Source: Peptococcaceae bacterium BICA1-8 (GTDB lineage Bacteria; Bacillota; Peptococcia; Peptococcales; BICA1-8). From it: 34,837 nucleotides of DNA. The stretch is taken from NCBI GenBank assembly GCA_000802045.1, contig JUEF01000159.1:1-34837 (forward strand), given 5' to 3'. A model generated the notes under the pieces. The model worked only from the letters and a program-made list of their open reading frames with translations. It was not told the DNA's origin and did no database searches. The position numbers and the translations under genes are program-made. How positions within the stretch are numbered: the stretch's first letter is position 1; each line of letters begins with the position of its first letter. Positions 1 through 7,713 of the stretch are shown piece after piece.

Positions 1-9
1 AAATCTTTG

Positions 10-33
10 AAAGCCTTGAAAACAGGGCTTTTT
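10..33 (+). terminator. Weak intrinsic terminator at window edge
   Basis: AAAGCC (10-15) pairs with GGCTTT (26-31) and is followed by a short T run. It probably ends a plus-strand gene lying to the left of the window. The stem is only six base pairs, so the call is tentative. Confidence 0.4.
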
Positions 34-94
34 ATTGAAAAATGTCAAGTTTTTAATTATAATGAACTTCCTTAATGTCTAATATTTATTTACT

Positions 95-127
95 AAAAAA
101 GCCAGAGCTAATCACTCTGACTTTTCT
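95..127 (-). terminator. Intrinsic terminator of the HPP gene
   Basis: On the minus strand GTCAGAG and CTCTGGC form a stem around a short loop (about 101-121), followed by a run of T (the A run at 95-100 on the plus strand). It lies directly behind the stop codon of the HPP-family gene. Confidence 0.6.
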
Positions 128-128
128 A

Positions 129-674
129 TCATAACCAATGCAAAGGATATTTGCATTTGCTAGAAAGATTATTTACTAATACTGCTATTATAACAAGACT
201 CACTGCTCCTATTAAAACAGGAGAAAAAATAAAGCTGTAATTCTGTTCTGTAAAAACTGCAATAAAAGCAGTTGCTCCCCCTGGGGGGTGAAGGGTATGG
301 GTTAGTGTCATCAGTAGAATAGCAAGGGTGACACCTAGAGAGATAGTCCACCAATCATTTCCGAGTAGCTGATAAATACTTACCCCCATTAATGCTGAGA
401 AAAAGTGTCCTCCAATTACATTTCTGGGTTGAGCCATCGGTACTTGACAGGCAGCATATATAAGAACTGCAGTAGCTCCGAAGGATGGGAGTAGAAGGTA
501 AATATTATAGTATGCACTTAGGAAAGCAACAAAGCTAATACCTATAAAACTTCCTAAAGTCGTTATTGTCAGCTGGTATATACAAAGCTTTGGCTTGGTG
601 CAACATTTACCTGCTTTCATTCTATTCAGATATTTAAATATAAAACTATCCTTTTTTGAAACAGCCTTTTCCAT
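129..674 (-). CDS. HPP-family integral membrane protein
   Basis: A 181-residue protein with about four hydrophobic segments and the diagnostic HPPGG motif at residues 129-133 (in THTLHPPGGATAF). The N-terminus is short and basic. Known for the family: HPP proteins are small four-helix membrane proteins; plant and cyanobacterial members have been linked to nitrite transport into plastids or cells, but the substrate of bacterial members is generally unknown. The ATG at 674 has a clear AAAGGAAG ribosome binding site. Here it is a single-gene unit, divergent from the T-box operon, with its own terminator. Its 5' leader region (about 850-930) holds a hairpin followed by a T run on this strand, so attenuation is possible. 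Family confidence is high; substrate unknown. Confidence 0.85.
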   Translation of the reverse strand: MEKAVSKKDSFIFKYLNRMKAGKCCTKPKLCIYQLTITTLGSFIGISFVAFLSAYYNIYLLLPSFGATAVLIYAACQVPMAQPRNVIGGHFFSALMGVSIYQLLGNDWWTISLGVTLAILLMTLTHTLHPPGGATAFIAVFTEQNYSFIFSPVLIGAVSLVIIAVLVNNLSSKCKYPLHWL

Positions 675-849
675 AAAATCTTCCTTTCGGTGATTTTTTA
701 GTAAGAAACATTTATTAAAGATTTTTTTCCCCTTTATGAAAGCTTTAATTTTATAAATAATTTGTTATTTAAAATAATGACACATTAAAATATATTATTC
801 GGTGATATTCATCACACTAAATTACAGTTTGCTTGGGAAAATATTACTA

Positions 850-930
850 GGAAAAAAGAAACCACCCAGCGAGATATTCAGTCTTTTACTTGGTGACTTC
901 CTTCGAAAGGGACGCATAGATTTTATTTTC
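850..930 (-). promoter_or_regulatory. Structured leader candidate upstream of the HPP gene
   Basis: On the minus strand CACCAAG (889-895) pairs with CTGGGTG (863-869) with one mismatch, and the stem is followed by a T-rich run (850-861). A second small hairpin, CCTT/AAGG, sits just before it (about 899-911). This arrangement looks like a leader with a terminator about 180 bases before the HPP start codon. I do not recognise a named riboswitch class. Confidence 0.3.
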
Positions 931-950
931 CATTAAATTTTTTTAACTAA

Positions 951-980
951 TTGACAATCACCATGTACATATACTATAGT
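951..980 (+). promoter_or_regulatory. Sigma-A-type promoter of the T-box operon
   Basis: A perfect -35 box TTGACA (951-956) is followed after 18 bases by TATAGT (975-980). Transcription would start about 30-40 bases before the first T-box leader. Confidence 0.6.
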
Positions 981-1017
981 TAATATTAATCATATATTAA
1001 TTACAAAAAACTATGAA

Positions 1018-1281
1018 AGAGTAAAGTAATTTTAACTAAAGTTTACAGAGAGCCGGGGTTTGCTGGGAGCCTGGTAGCAAAGGTTAAGATGAAGTTCCCT
1101 CTGGAGTTGTCTGCTGAACTACAAGTAGGTAAGACCGGACCTTCCACCGTTACAAGGAAGGGGATATTAAGACAAACTGCTTACAGTTGGTTGCGTATCC
1201 TTTAAGTGGGTCTATTTGGACCAACAAAGGTGGTACCGCGAGTTAACCTCTCGTCCTTTTTCAAGGATGAGAGGTTTTTTT
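1018..1281 (+). promoter_or_regulatory. T-box leader 1, probable tyrosine (UAC) specifier
   Basis: All parts of a T-box leader can be seen: the AGAGAG motif (1047-1052) at the base of Stem I, an ACCGTTA-containing Stem III region flanked by CCTTCC/GGAAGG, the T-box core AAAGGTGGTACCGCG (1226-1240), and a terminator stem AACCTCTC/GAGAGGTT ending in a T run (about 1245-1281). TTTAC before AGAGAG pairs (with G-U pairs) with GTAGG after the specifier loop, which puts TAC at 1120-1122 in the specifier position. That predicts sensing of uncharged tRNA-Tyr. The element class is certain; the specifier is inferred by hand pairing. Confidence 0.9.
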
Positions 1282-1334
1282 ATATTTAAATCTAAATATA
1301 GTGATTGTGATGATAGGGGAAAGTAAATTGATTT

Positions 1335-1591
1335 TTGATTTACAGAGAGCCGGGGTGCTGGAAGCCGGTATGAAGAAATCTTTTGAAGTTCCCCCTGGAA
1401 CTGTCTATTGAATCCTATTGGTTAAGAGCCACTAGTTAGTAGGTTAGACCGGATTTCTACCGTTAAAGAGAAAAGGTATAAGGCGTTAACTGCTGTGTAC
1501 CTATGAGTGGGTTTAGTTAAAAGCTAAACCAAAAAGGGTGGTACCACGGAACCTCTCGTCCCTTATTTTTTAAGGAACGGGAGGTTTTTTG
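1335..1591 (+). promoter_or_regulatory. T-box leader 2, specifier unclear
   Basis: A second full T-box follows the first in series: TTTACAGAGAGCCGGGG-like Stem I start (about 1340-1356), core AGGGTGGTACCACGG (1535-1549) and a long terminator stem AACCTC...GAGGTT with T run (about 1550-1591). Stem I closes on GTAGGT as in leader 1. However, about 20 extra bases that can form a hairpin (CTATTGG/CCACTAG) sit inside the expected specifier loop, so the codon cannot be read with confidence. Two T-boxes in a row would require both to be relieved before the dehydrogenase and transporter genes are transcribed. Confidence 0.88.
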
Positions 1592-1663
1592 ATTTTTTAG
1601 ATATGCAATTTTATCTAGGGAGGTGCAACTAGTTTATTTTTTAAATCTAAGGAGGTAAAAAGC

Positions 1664-2995
1664 GTGAAAGAAAGTTTATTTGAACCGTTAATTAATGAAG
1701 GTTTAACTACATTAAAAATTCGTTATGATTGGAAAACAAATCAGGCTAGGTTATATGCAGCTAAAGAATGGGCAGAAGAACAGAAATGGGCGAGCTATAA
1801 CAAAGGCTTTGATACAGAAAGCTTGCTAATAGATAACCCACGATACTTAAACCAGACAGAGGTAAGAAATATTTTTCTTAAATATGATCTGGAAAATTAC
1901 TTAGATGAGGTTATCAATCTCCTGCGCAAGGGAAGGCACATAGGGATGGATTGCTTCTATTATAAAGAAAAAGATATTAGGTTTATGAGCAATATGCATA
2001 ATAGTGCTTGCGGACTCAATAATCGGAGTCAGGCAGTTAGGTCAGGTGGTATCAGACGGCACGAGCTAGAAGAGGAAGAGCTTGATGTTATTATCGATGG
2101 CTTAAACTTAGCCCGGGCCATGAGTCATAAAAATGTGGCAGCTGATATTCCCTATGGGGGGTCAAAGATAACTGTCCAATCAAAACCTGTAGACTTAACA
2201 GATATGAATGAAATTGGGTTTTTAGCTTATGCTTTGGACAGGACACGATGCTTCACTGGCCCTGATATGGGCTATCCTCCCGAACTTGCTGATGTAATGA
2301 AAGAGAATTTTACCTTAAACATCACAGGTGGACCGAAAGGACCCATGGGGCCAACTGGGACACCTACCGCCTATGGAGTCTATTTAGCTCTCAAGCAAGC
2401 AGTAAAATTTAGATTAGGTACAGATCTACTGACGGATAAGGAAATTGCTGTTCAAGGATTAGGTGCTTTAGGATTTCCGTTAGTTGAGCACCTAATTAAA
2501 GAAAAAGCAAAAATCACAGTATGTGACTCAGATGAAAAGCGTATTAGGGAGCTGAAAAAGAAGTATCCCGATGCAGAAATAGCTGTAGTTGATCCAGATG
2601 AGATTTATTATGTTGATGCCGATATATTTTCACCGGCAGCCATAGGTGGAATCATTACCGAGGAACGAATTCCAAAAATGAAATTTACAATAATCTTGGG
2701 AGGTGCGAATAATCAATTAAAAGCCAGCAGTAAGGAAGAGGAATACAATTTGGCAAAAATGCTCCAAAAGAGAGGGATTTTATACCAATGTGATTGGTGG
2801 CACAATATTGCCGGAGTCTTAGCTGGCTGGGAAGAGTATACAAACCAAAATCAGGCAAATCTAAAAAATATTTTACCCAAGATTGAGCATATTTGTATTG
2901 AAAAAACCAGGGAAAATCTAAATAGAGCTCAACAATTGTCAATTACACCAACAGAATGTGCTTATCAAACAGTAGAGGAAAAATTATATAAATAA
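1664..2995 (+). CDS. Glu/Leu/Phe/Val dehydrogenase-family enzyme
   Basis: A 443-residue NAD(P)-dependent amino acid dehydrogenase-like protein. The substrate-domain features of the family are present: Lys156 in MSHKN, Lys168 in PYGGSK (the two active-site lysines, 12 residues apart as in leucine dehydrogenase) and Asp201 in GPDMG. The nucleotide-binding domain has a Rossmann turn, QGLGALG (264-270), and the C-terminal FSPAAIGG and GGANNQ motifs. Members oxidatively deaminate an amino acid to a 2-oxo acid, reversibly. It is longer than leucine dehydrogenase (about 360) because of an N-terminal extension of roughly 85 residues. The GTG start at 1664 follows a perfect AAGGAGG. Its place behind a probable Tyr T-box and before an aromatic-type amino acid importer suggests an aromatic amino acid or its 2-oxo acid as substrate, but this is inference. 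Confidence 0.82.
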   Translation: MKESLFEPLINEGLTTLKIRYDWKTNQARLYAAKEWAEEQKWASYNKGFDTESLLIDNPRYLNQTEVRNIFLKYDLENYLDEVINLLRKGRHIGMDCFYYKEKDIRFMSNMHNSACGLNNRSQAVRSGGIRRHELEEEELDVIIDGLNLARAMSHKNVAADIPYGGSKITVQSKPVDLTDMNEIGFLAYALDRTRCFTGPDMGYPPELADVMKENFTLNITGGPKGPMGPTGTPTAYGVYLALKQAVKFRLGTDLLTDKEIAVQGLGALGFPLVEHLIKEKAKITVCDSDEKRIRELKKKYPDAEIAVVDPDEIYYVDADIFSPAAIGGIITEERIPKMKFTIILGGANNQLKASSKEEEYNLAKMLQKRGILYQCDWWHNIAGVLAGWEEYTNQNQANLKNILPKIEHICIEKTRENLNRAQQLSITPTECAYQTVEEKLYK

Positions 2996-3027
2996 AAAAA
3001 TAAACTAAAAAACAGGAGGAAATAATA

Positions 3028-4011
3028 ATGAAAAAAATATTAGTAGGCATATTGATTATTATGCTTTTATTAACAGGTTGTGCTTCAAAGCAAGAGGGTG
3101 CTAAGGACGAGAAGGTTAAAATTGGTATTGTGCAGATAGTAGAACACCCGTCTTTAGATGCTTCCCGCCAAGGCTTTTTAGATGTGCTGGCTGCCAATGG
3201 CTATAAAGAAGGAGAAAATTTAATTGTAGATTATAAAAATGCCCAAGGGGATATGCCCACTTTAAATACCATCGCTCAAAGTTTAGTTTCAGGAGGAAAT
3301 GATCTTCTTTTAGCAATTGCAACTCCATCTGCACAAGCTGTGGCAAACGCTACAAAGAATAATAAGATTCCAGTTCTTTTTACAGCTGTCACCGATCCAG
3401 TTGCTGCCGGATTAGTTAAAAGCATGGAAAAACCGGGAACAAATCTCACAGGTACAACAGACATGGCACCTATTGCAAATCAAATTAATTTACTTAAGGA
3501 AATTGACCCTTCGGTGAAAAATATCGGTGTAATTTATAATACCAGTGAAGTCAACTCGGTAGTGCAGGTAGATATAGCTAAAGAGGCCGCTAAAGCAGCA
3601 GGGCTTAATATTATAGAAGCCATAGCAACAAACAGTAGTGAAGTGGACCAGGCGGCAAAATCTTTAATTGGTAAAGTAGATGCCATTTATATTCCTGGCG
3701 ATAATACGGTTGTCAGCGGACTTGAGGCAGTAATTAAGGTGGCTATGCAAAATAAGCTTCTATTAATTGCAACAGAAAAAGACAGTGTCATCAGGGGTGC
3801 AGTAGCTACCATTGGATTAGATTACTATAAGCTGGGTCAACAAACGGGGGAAATGGCATTAAAGCTATTAGCAGGTGAGACTAAACCTGAGAATATGCCG
3901 GTAGAAAGCCAAAAAGAAATAGAAATAATAGTAAACCTTAAAGCAGCAGAGGCTCTGGGTGTTACTGTCCCGCAAAGTATTCTCGACAAGGCTCAAGAAA
4001 TAATCAAATAG
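3028..4011 (+). CDS. ABC importer substrate-binding lipoprotein, TrpX type
   Basis: A 327-residue lipoprotein with a short basic N-terminus, hydrophobic stretch and lipobox LLTGC (Cys18). The mature part follows the ABC_sub_bind (PF04392) pattern: KIGIVQIVEHPSLD near the start, TPSAQA, and PVLFTAVTDPVAAGLV-like text in the first lobe, with GVIYN and YIPGDN in the second. This family includes TrpX of the TrpXYZ tryptophan importers, which are commonly T-box controlled in Firmicutes. The ATG follows an AGGAGG site 32 bases behind the dehydrogenase. It should bind the ligand outside the cell and pass it to the permease at 4025. Ligand inferred to be an aromatic amino acid; tyrosine fits leader 1. 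Confidence 0.85.
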   Translation: MKKILVGILIIMLLLTGCASKQEGAKDEKVKIGIVQIVEHPSLDASRQGFLDVLAANGYKEGENLIVDYKNAQGDMPTLNTIAQSLVSGGNDLLLAIATPSAQAVANATKNNKIPVLFTAVTDPVAAGLVKSMEKPGTNLTGTTDMAPIANQINLLKEIDPSVKNIGVIYNTSEVNSVVQVDIAKEAAKAAGLNIIEAIATNSSEVDQAAKSLIGKVDAIYIPGDNTVVSGLEAVIKVAMQNKLLLIATEKDSVIRGAVATIGLDYYKLGQQTGEMALKLLAGETKPENMPVESQKEIEIIVNLKAAEALGVTVPQSILDKAQEIIK

Positions 4012-4024
4012 TGGGTGGATACAA

Positions 4025-4915
4025 ATGGAAATTTTATTCCTTGAAACTCTACAGCAGGGGCTAATATATAGCATTGTAGTTTTAGGAATCTATTTAAGCT
4101 TTAGAATCTTAGATTATGCTGATTTATCAGTTGATGGCACCCTCCCTTTGGGTGCAGCCGTTGCCGCTAGTATGATTATTGCTGGATATAATCCCTGGCT
4201 GGCAACATTAACTGCTACTGGAGCTGGGGCGATTGCAGGATTATTTACTGGTTACTTGCATACAAAATTTAATATTAACCCACTCTTGACAGGTATTCTT
4301 ACTATGACTGGGCTGTACTCGGTAAACCTGCAGATAATGGGGAGAGCTAACCTGCCTTTATTAGGGCAGCAAGTTATTTTTTCTCCGCCGATCGGTATGG
4401 ATGAAAGAGTATTCACCATCACTTTACTGCTCTTGTTGGTTGCCTTTATTATATTTTTGCTCCATAGGTTCCTAGATACGGAAATTGGGCTGGCGTTAAG
4501 GGCAACAGGAAATAATCAAAAAATGATAACATGCTTAGGGGTTAATACCGACACTATGAAATTGTTGGGGCTGTCCATTTCTAATGCAATGGTTTCCTTA
4601 AGCGGTGCCTTGATTTCCCAATACCAGGGCTTTGCCGATGTAGGAATTGGGATTGGAACAATTATCGGCGGTCTTGCCTCCTTAATTATTGGGGAAGTGT
4701 TATTTAGTAATGGTAAGATTTTACGGGATCTAATCGCAGTAGCTTTAGGCTCCATCATTTTCCGTTTAATAATTGCTTTGGTTTTAAGAATGGGTTTGCC
4801 TCCAACCTTTTTGAAATTAATGACAGCTATAATTGTAATTGTGGCTCTGGCTGCACCCAATTTCAGGGAAAAGGTCCTTGCAAAAAGGAGGTACCGCGCC
4901 TATGCTAACAATTAG
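4025..4915 (+). CDS. ABC importer permease, TrpY type
   Basis: A 296-residue polytopic membrane protein of the branched-chain/TrpXYZ permease group (BPD_transp_2-like), with about eight hydrophobic segments. The cytoplasmic coupling region is recognisable at DTEIGLALRATGNNQKMITCLGVN-like text around residues 151-175, matching the EAA-like loop of LivH/LivM relatives. It starts 13 bases behind the lipoprotein gene with GTGGGTGG just upstream as ribosome binding site, and its end overlaps the ATPase gene by 14 bases, so the three products are probably made in fixed ratio. It would form the membrane channel of the importer. Confidence 0.85.
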   Translation: MEILFLETLQQGLIYSIVVLGIYLSFRILDYADLSVDGTLPLGAAVAASMIIAGYNPWLATLTATGAGAIAGLFTGYLHTKFNINPLLTGILTMTGLYSVNLQIMGRANLPLLGQQVIFSPPIGMDERVFTITLLLLLVAFIIFLLHRFLDTEIGLALRATGNNQKMITCLGVNTDTMKLLGLSISNAMVSLSGALISQYQGFADVGIGIGTIIGGLASLIIGEVLFSNGKILRDLIAVALGSIIFRLIIALVLRMGLPPTFLKLMTAIIVIVALAAPNFREKVLAKRRYRAYANN

Positions 4916-5696
4916 TAATATTACAAAATCCTTTAACCTTGGTAGTGTAAATGAAAAATTAGCTCTAGACGGAGTCACCTTGCATTTAAAGGCAGGAGAT
5001 TTTGTTACGGTTATTGGAAGTAATGGTGCTGGAAAAAGCTCATTGATGAATGTTATTTCAGGAGTATTAACACTAGATCAAGGAAGCATTATTATTAACA
5101 ATGATGATGTAACCTTCCTACCTGAGCATAGGCGAGCCAAAGAAATAGGGAGAGTATTTCAAGATCCCATGATGGGTACTGCTTCAAATATGACCATAGA
5201 GGAAAACTTAGTATTGGCTCTAAAGCGAGGACAAAAAAGGTTCTTTAAAAAAGCTATTACTAATAAGGAACGGGAGATATTTCGGGAAAAGTTGAAATTT
5301 CTAGAATTGGGACTCGAAAATAATCTACAGCAGAAAGCTGGGTTATTGTCAGGAGGACAGCGCCAGGCACTTACCCTTATCATGGCTAGTCTGATGAACC
5401 CAAAACTAATGTTATTAGATGAGCATACTGCTTCCTTAGATCCTAAAACTGGCAATAAAGTAATGGAAGTTACTGAGGAAATTATCAGAAGTAATAAGCT
5501 GACAACCCTAATGATTACCCATGATTTGCAGCAGGCTCTTTGTGTTGGCAATAGGACAATAATGATGCACGAAGGTAAGATAGTTGCTGATTTAAAAGGT
5601 GAGGAACGGAAAAAAGCTACAGTTGCAACTCTCTTAGGTTTATTTGAGAAGAATAGTGGCCGTGGGCTACTAAGTGACCGCATGCTGCTAATGTAG
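4902..5696 (+). CDS. ABC importer ATPase, TrpZ type
   Basis: A 264-residue ATP-binding subunit. Visible motifs: Walker A GSNGAGKS (39-46), Q-loop FQ at 86-87, signature LSGGQ (149-153), Walker B LMLLDE (169-174) and switch His207 in ITHD. The reading frame is open further upstream, but ATG at 4902 has an AAAGGAGG site at the right distance and begins the normal domain start (MLTISNITKSF), so I use it. The gene overlaps the permease gene by 14 bases. It powers the importer encoded upstream; last gene of the T-box-controlled operon. Confidence 0.9.
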   Translation: MLTISNITKSFNLGSVNEKLALDGVTLHLKAGDFVTVIGSNGAGKSSLMNVISGVLTLDQGSIIINNDDVTFLPEHRRAKEIGRVFQDPMMGTASNMTIEENLVLALKRGQKRFFKKAITNKEREIFREKLKFLELGLENNLQQKAGLLSGGQRQALTLIMASLMNPKLMLLDEHTASLDPKTGNKVMEVTEEIIRSNKLTTLMITHDLQQALCVGNRTIMMHEGKIVADLKGEERKKATVATLLGLFEKNSGRGLLSDRMLLM

Positions 5697-5747
5697 TTCA
5701 GATAAAAACGGGGTTAGGCTTTGTTTTGTGACCTTCTGCTAAATTTT

Positions 5748-5777
5748 AAAGCCAGGGCTTATAGGCCCTGGCTTTTC
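5748..5777. terminator. Strong bidirectional terminator
   Basis: AAAGCCAGGGC (5748-5758) and GCCCTGGCTTTT (5765-5776) form an 11-base-pair GC-rich stem with a six-base loop and T runs on both strands. It ends the T-box operon from the left and the DUF2935 gene from the right. Confidence 0.88.
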
Positions 5778-5822
5778 CCTACAAAATTAAAATCTGCTAA
5801 GCTATATGCCCAGCCTAAAATT

Positions 5823-6749
5823 TTATGCTGTCCTAAATCTCCTTAGTAATCTTAGATAATGATTTGCTTCTCGTAAGACGTGATCACCGAGCAGAGGTAA
5901 AATAACTGATTTTATAGTACATTGTAATAATCCTTGTGTACCTTGCTCCTTAAAATCCCTAATACTTTCAGTTGCCTTCAAGCTTTCACATGTAACTTGT
6001 GGGAAAGGCACGGTATTTGTAAGTGCTTCTGTTGCTTCTTTTGTCAACTCATCAAACTCATTTGCAAAGTTATGGGCTAGATTAAAAAGATTCTCTTCCG
6101 TCGGATCCAAAAAACCTCTTATAAACTTTGCATGTTCCGCCATTATTCTGTTCCAAAATACTTCAAATTCCAAAGCCTCTCTTTCGGTATCTATTGCATC
6201 ACGATTTTGAAGCCTAGTCAATTGTCTTATATAAAAAAGTGCTTCTCTTCTTATATGGTCAAGTAATAAAGGATAGTTATGGGTAAATAGACGACAGGCA
6301 AGTACATCATTAAGAACTCTCAATTTGAAGCTAGCTACTTGATTAGCAAGAGCTATTGCATTATGGTTAAGCATATTTATTCTTTGTTCAAGTACAGGGT
6401 TATATGGGAGCGGAGCCATATTTACCTCTAGCCCTTGTTCAGCCATTGTAAGCTCTTGCTCAATCGGTATTCCGGTATAGAATTGTGTTGCCATTTCTGC
6501 ATTTAAGGTATATGGCGTCACTAATTCTCCTGATAGCAGCACATCTTTACTGATCATGCCATTAGCAAGAGCTACTGTTTCAGCCAACAAGCAAGAAAAC
6601 TGCACTTTCAACTCATTTGCTAATTGGCTAAGGTTATAATCCTTGGGCACAAATGCTGCCTCCATAAATAGCAAGTGTTCTTTCATTATACGAGCGAAAA
6701 AAAGATTAAGCTCTAATGACCTTCTAACATACTCATCAAAGCACAACAT
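5823..6749 (-). CDS. DUF2935 protein, two ferritin-like repeats
   Basis: A 308-residue protein with two similar helical halves. Each has an EFWNRIMAEHAKFIRGFLDP-type segment (first half: LFFARIMKEHLLFMEAAF) followed later by a REA-x-[FH]-Y-x-R-L helix near its end. The Glu/His pattern agrees with DUF2935 (PF11155), a Clostridia/Bacillus family thought to have a ferritin-like four-helix fold; a metal site is plausible but not shown. The frame can be read from 6809, but ATG at 6749 has AGGAGG eight bases upstream and begins the conserved part, so it is the better start. It stands alone, convergent with the importer operon. Cellular role unknown. Confidence 0.8.
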   Translation of the reverse strand: MLCFDEYVRRSLELNLFFARIMKEHLLFMEAAFVPKDYNLSQLANELKVQFSCLLAETVALANGMISKDVLLSGELVTPYTLNAEMATQFYTGIPIEQELTMAEQGLEVNMAPLPYNPVLEQRINMLNHNAIALANQVASFKLRVLNDVLACRLFTHNYPLLLDHIRREALFYIRQLTRLQNRDAIDTEREALEFEVFWNRIMAEHAKFIRGFLDPTEENLFNLAHNFANEFDELTKEATEALTNTVPFPQVTCESLKATESIRDFKEQGTQGLLQCTIKSVILPLLGDHVLREANHYLRLLRRFRTA

Positions 6750-7081
6750 GTTATACTCCTCCTGTTTTATTAGAAGCCTTATTATTAACATAATATTTAA
6801 ATTAAACATAATATGTTACTTTAAGGTTACTAGGGTTTCTGTTGCTAAAAATACATGCAAAATCTTTAGTAATTTGCTCTTATCCTAAGCAAAATAGATT
6901 TATATAAATAAATAGCCATCTCTAAAGGTTTTATAGCTTTATTATAGTTTTGAAATATTTATATACTTTTGGTAAAATTGTTGGAGGAAATTCATAAATA
7001 AATTATTGCATTAGCCTTAAGGCTTTTTTTTATTTTTAGAAATGGATGTTTGTTCATTCTTAACCCTCTGGAGGTGGGACT
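6750..7081. other. Intergenic region between divergent genes
   Basis: AT-rich, 332 bases. It should hold the promoter of the DUF2935 gene (minus) and of the acetyltransferase (plus). A plus-strand hairpin AGCC-TTAA-GGCT followed by eight T (about 7014-7033) looks like a short terminator or attenuator lying 50 bases before the acetyltransferase start. No coding potential recognised. Confidence 0.5.
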
Positions 7082-7585
7082 ATGAGAAATATTGAATTAA
7101 GAAGAGAAATCTTCAAATCCGATGCAGAGAAAATTATTGACTGGCTAGAAGATTATGACGTAAATCAGCATTTAAATGAAAGTCAAAACGTCAATGACAA
7201 TATACGAAAAATTATTTATAGAGTAAATATGCCCATATTAACCCATGTTTTTAATCAAGATGGTACCTTCTTTATGGTAACTACTCCTAGTAAGGGGCCT
7301 ATAGGGTTTCTAAGGTTAATACCTAAGAATCATCATACAGAAATGGTTGTAGTGATAGGCGATAAAAAAGAATGGGGAAAGGGCTTTGGCTTTAAAGCTG
7401 TATTAGAGGGTCTAAAGCATGCGTTTTTTAAGTGGCGAGAAGATAAGGTAATCGCTAAAATTAGCCATGAAAATGGACGTTCCAAAAGGGTCTTTAAGAA
7501 GGCGGGCTTTAGTCATGACAAAGAATTAACCTGTGAGACACAATACTCAATATCAGTGAATAAATTTTTACAGGTTATAAATTAG
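7082..7585 (+). CDS. GNAT-family N-acetyltransferase
   Basis: A 167-residue protein with the acetyl-CoA-binding core of the GNAT fold: strand VVVIGDKKEWGKGFGFKA (residues about 90-107, an R/Q-x-x-G-x-G/A-like pyrophosphate loop in the form GKGFGF), a helix LEGLKHAFF, and the closing ISHENGRSKRVFKKAGF motif (about 128-144). These give the family, not the substrate. The N-terminus fits RimJ/RimL-like members. ATG with CTGGAGGTGG upstream. Single gene with its own terminator behind it; no neighbour suggests the substrate. Confidence 0.8.
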   Translation: MRNIELRREIFKSDAEKIIDWLEDYDVNQHLNESQNVNDNIRKIIYRVNMPILTHVFNQDGTFFMVTTPSKGPIGFLRLIPKNHHTEMVVVIGDKKEWGKGFGFKAVLEGLKHAFFKWREDKVIAKISHENGRSKRVFKKAGFSHDKELTCETQYSISVNKFLQVIN

Positions 7586-7664
7586 CTTCTTTAGAGAATT
7601 CATCCCAATAGTAGAAGCCTTTGTCGAAAAAGGGTAGTTATTCTAATGATATTTATTTATCAGT

Positions 7665-7698
7665 CCGTACTTAATTATTAAATGGGTACGGCTTTTTT
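7665..7698 (+). terminator. Terminator of the acetyltransferase gene
   Basis: CCGTAC (7665-7670) pairs with GTACGG (7686-7691), followed by six T. It sits between two convergent genes. Confidence 0.7.
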
Positions 7699-7713
7699 AG
7701 GTTTTTTAGGCTC

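Noticed and set aside
5159..5683. 174-codon minus-strand frame opposite the ABC ATPase
   Set aside because: It is a mirror of a gene with all ATPase motifs intact; composition (Ser/Arg/Leu-rich) is typical of a shadow frame.
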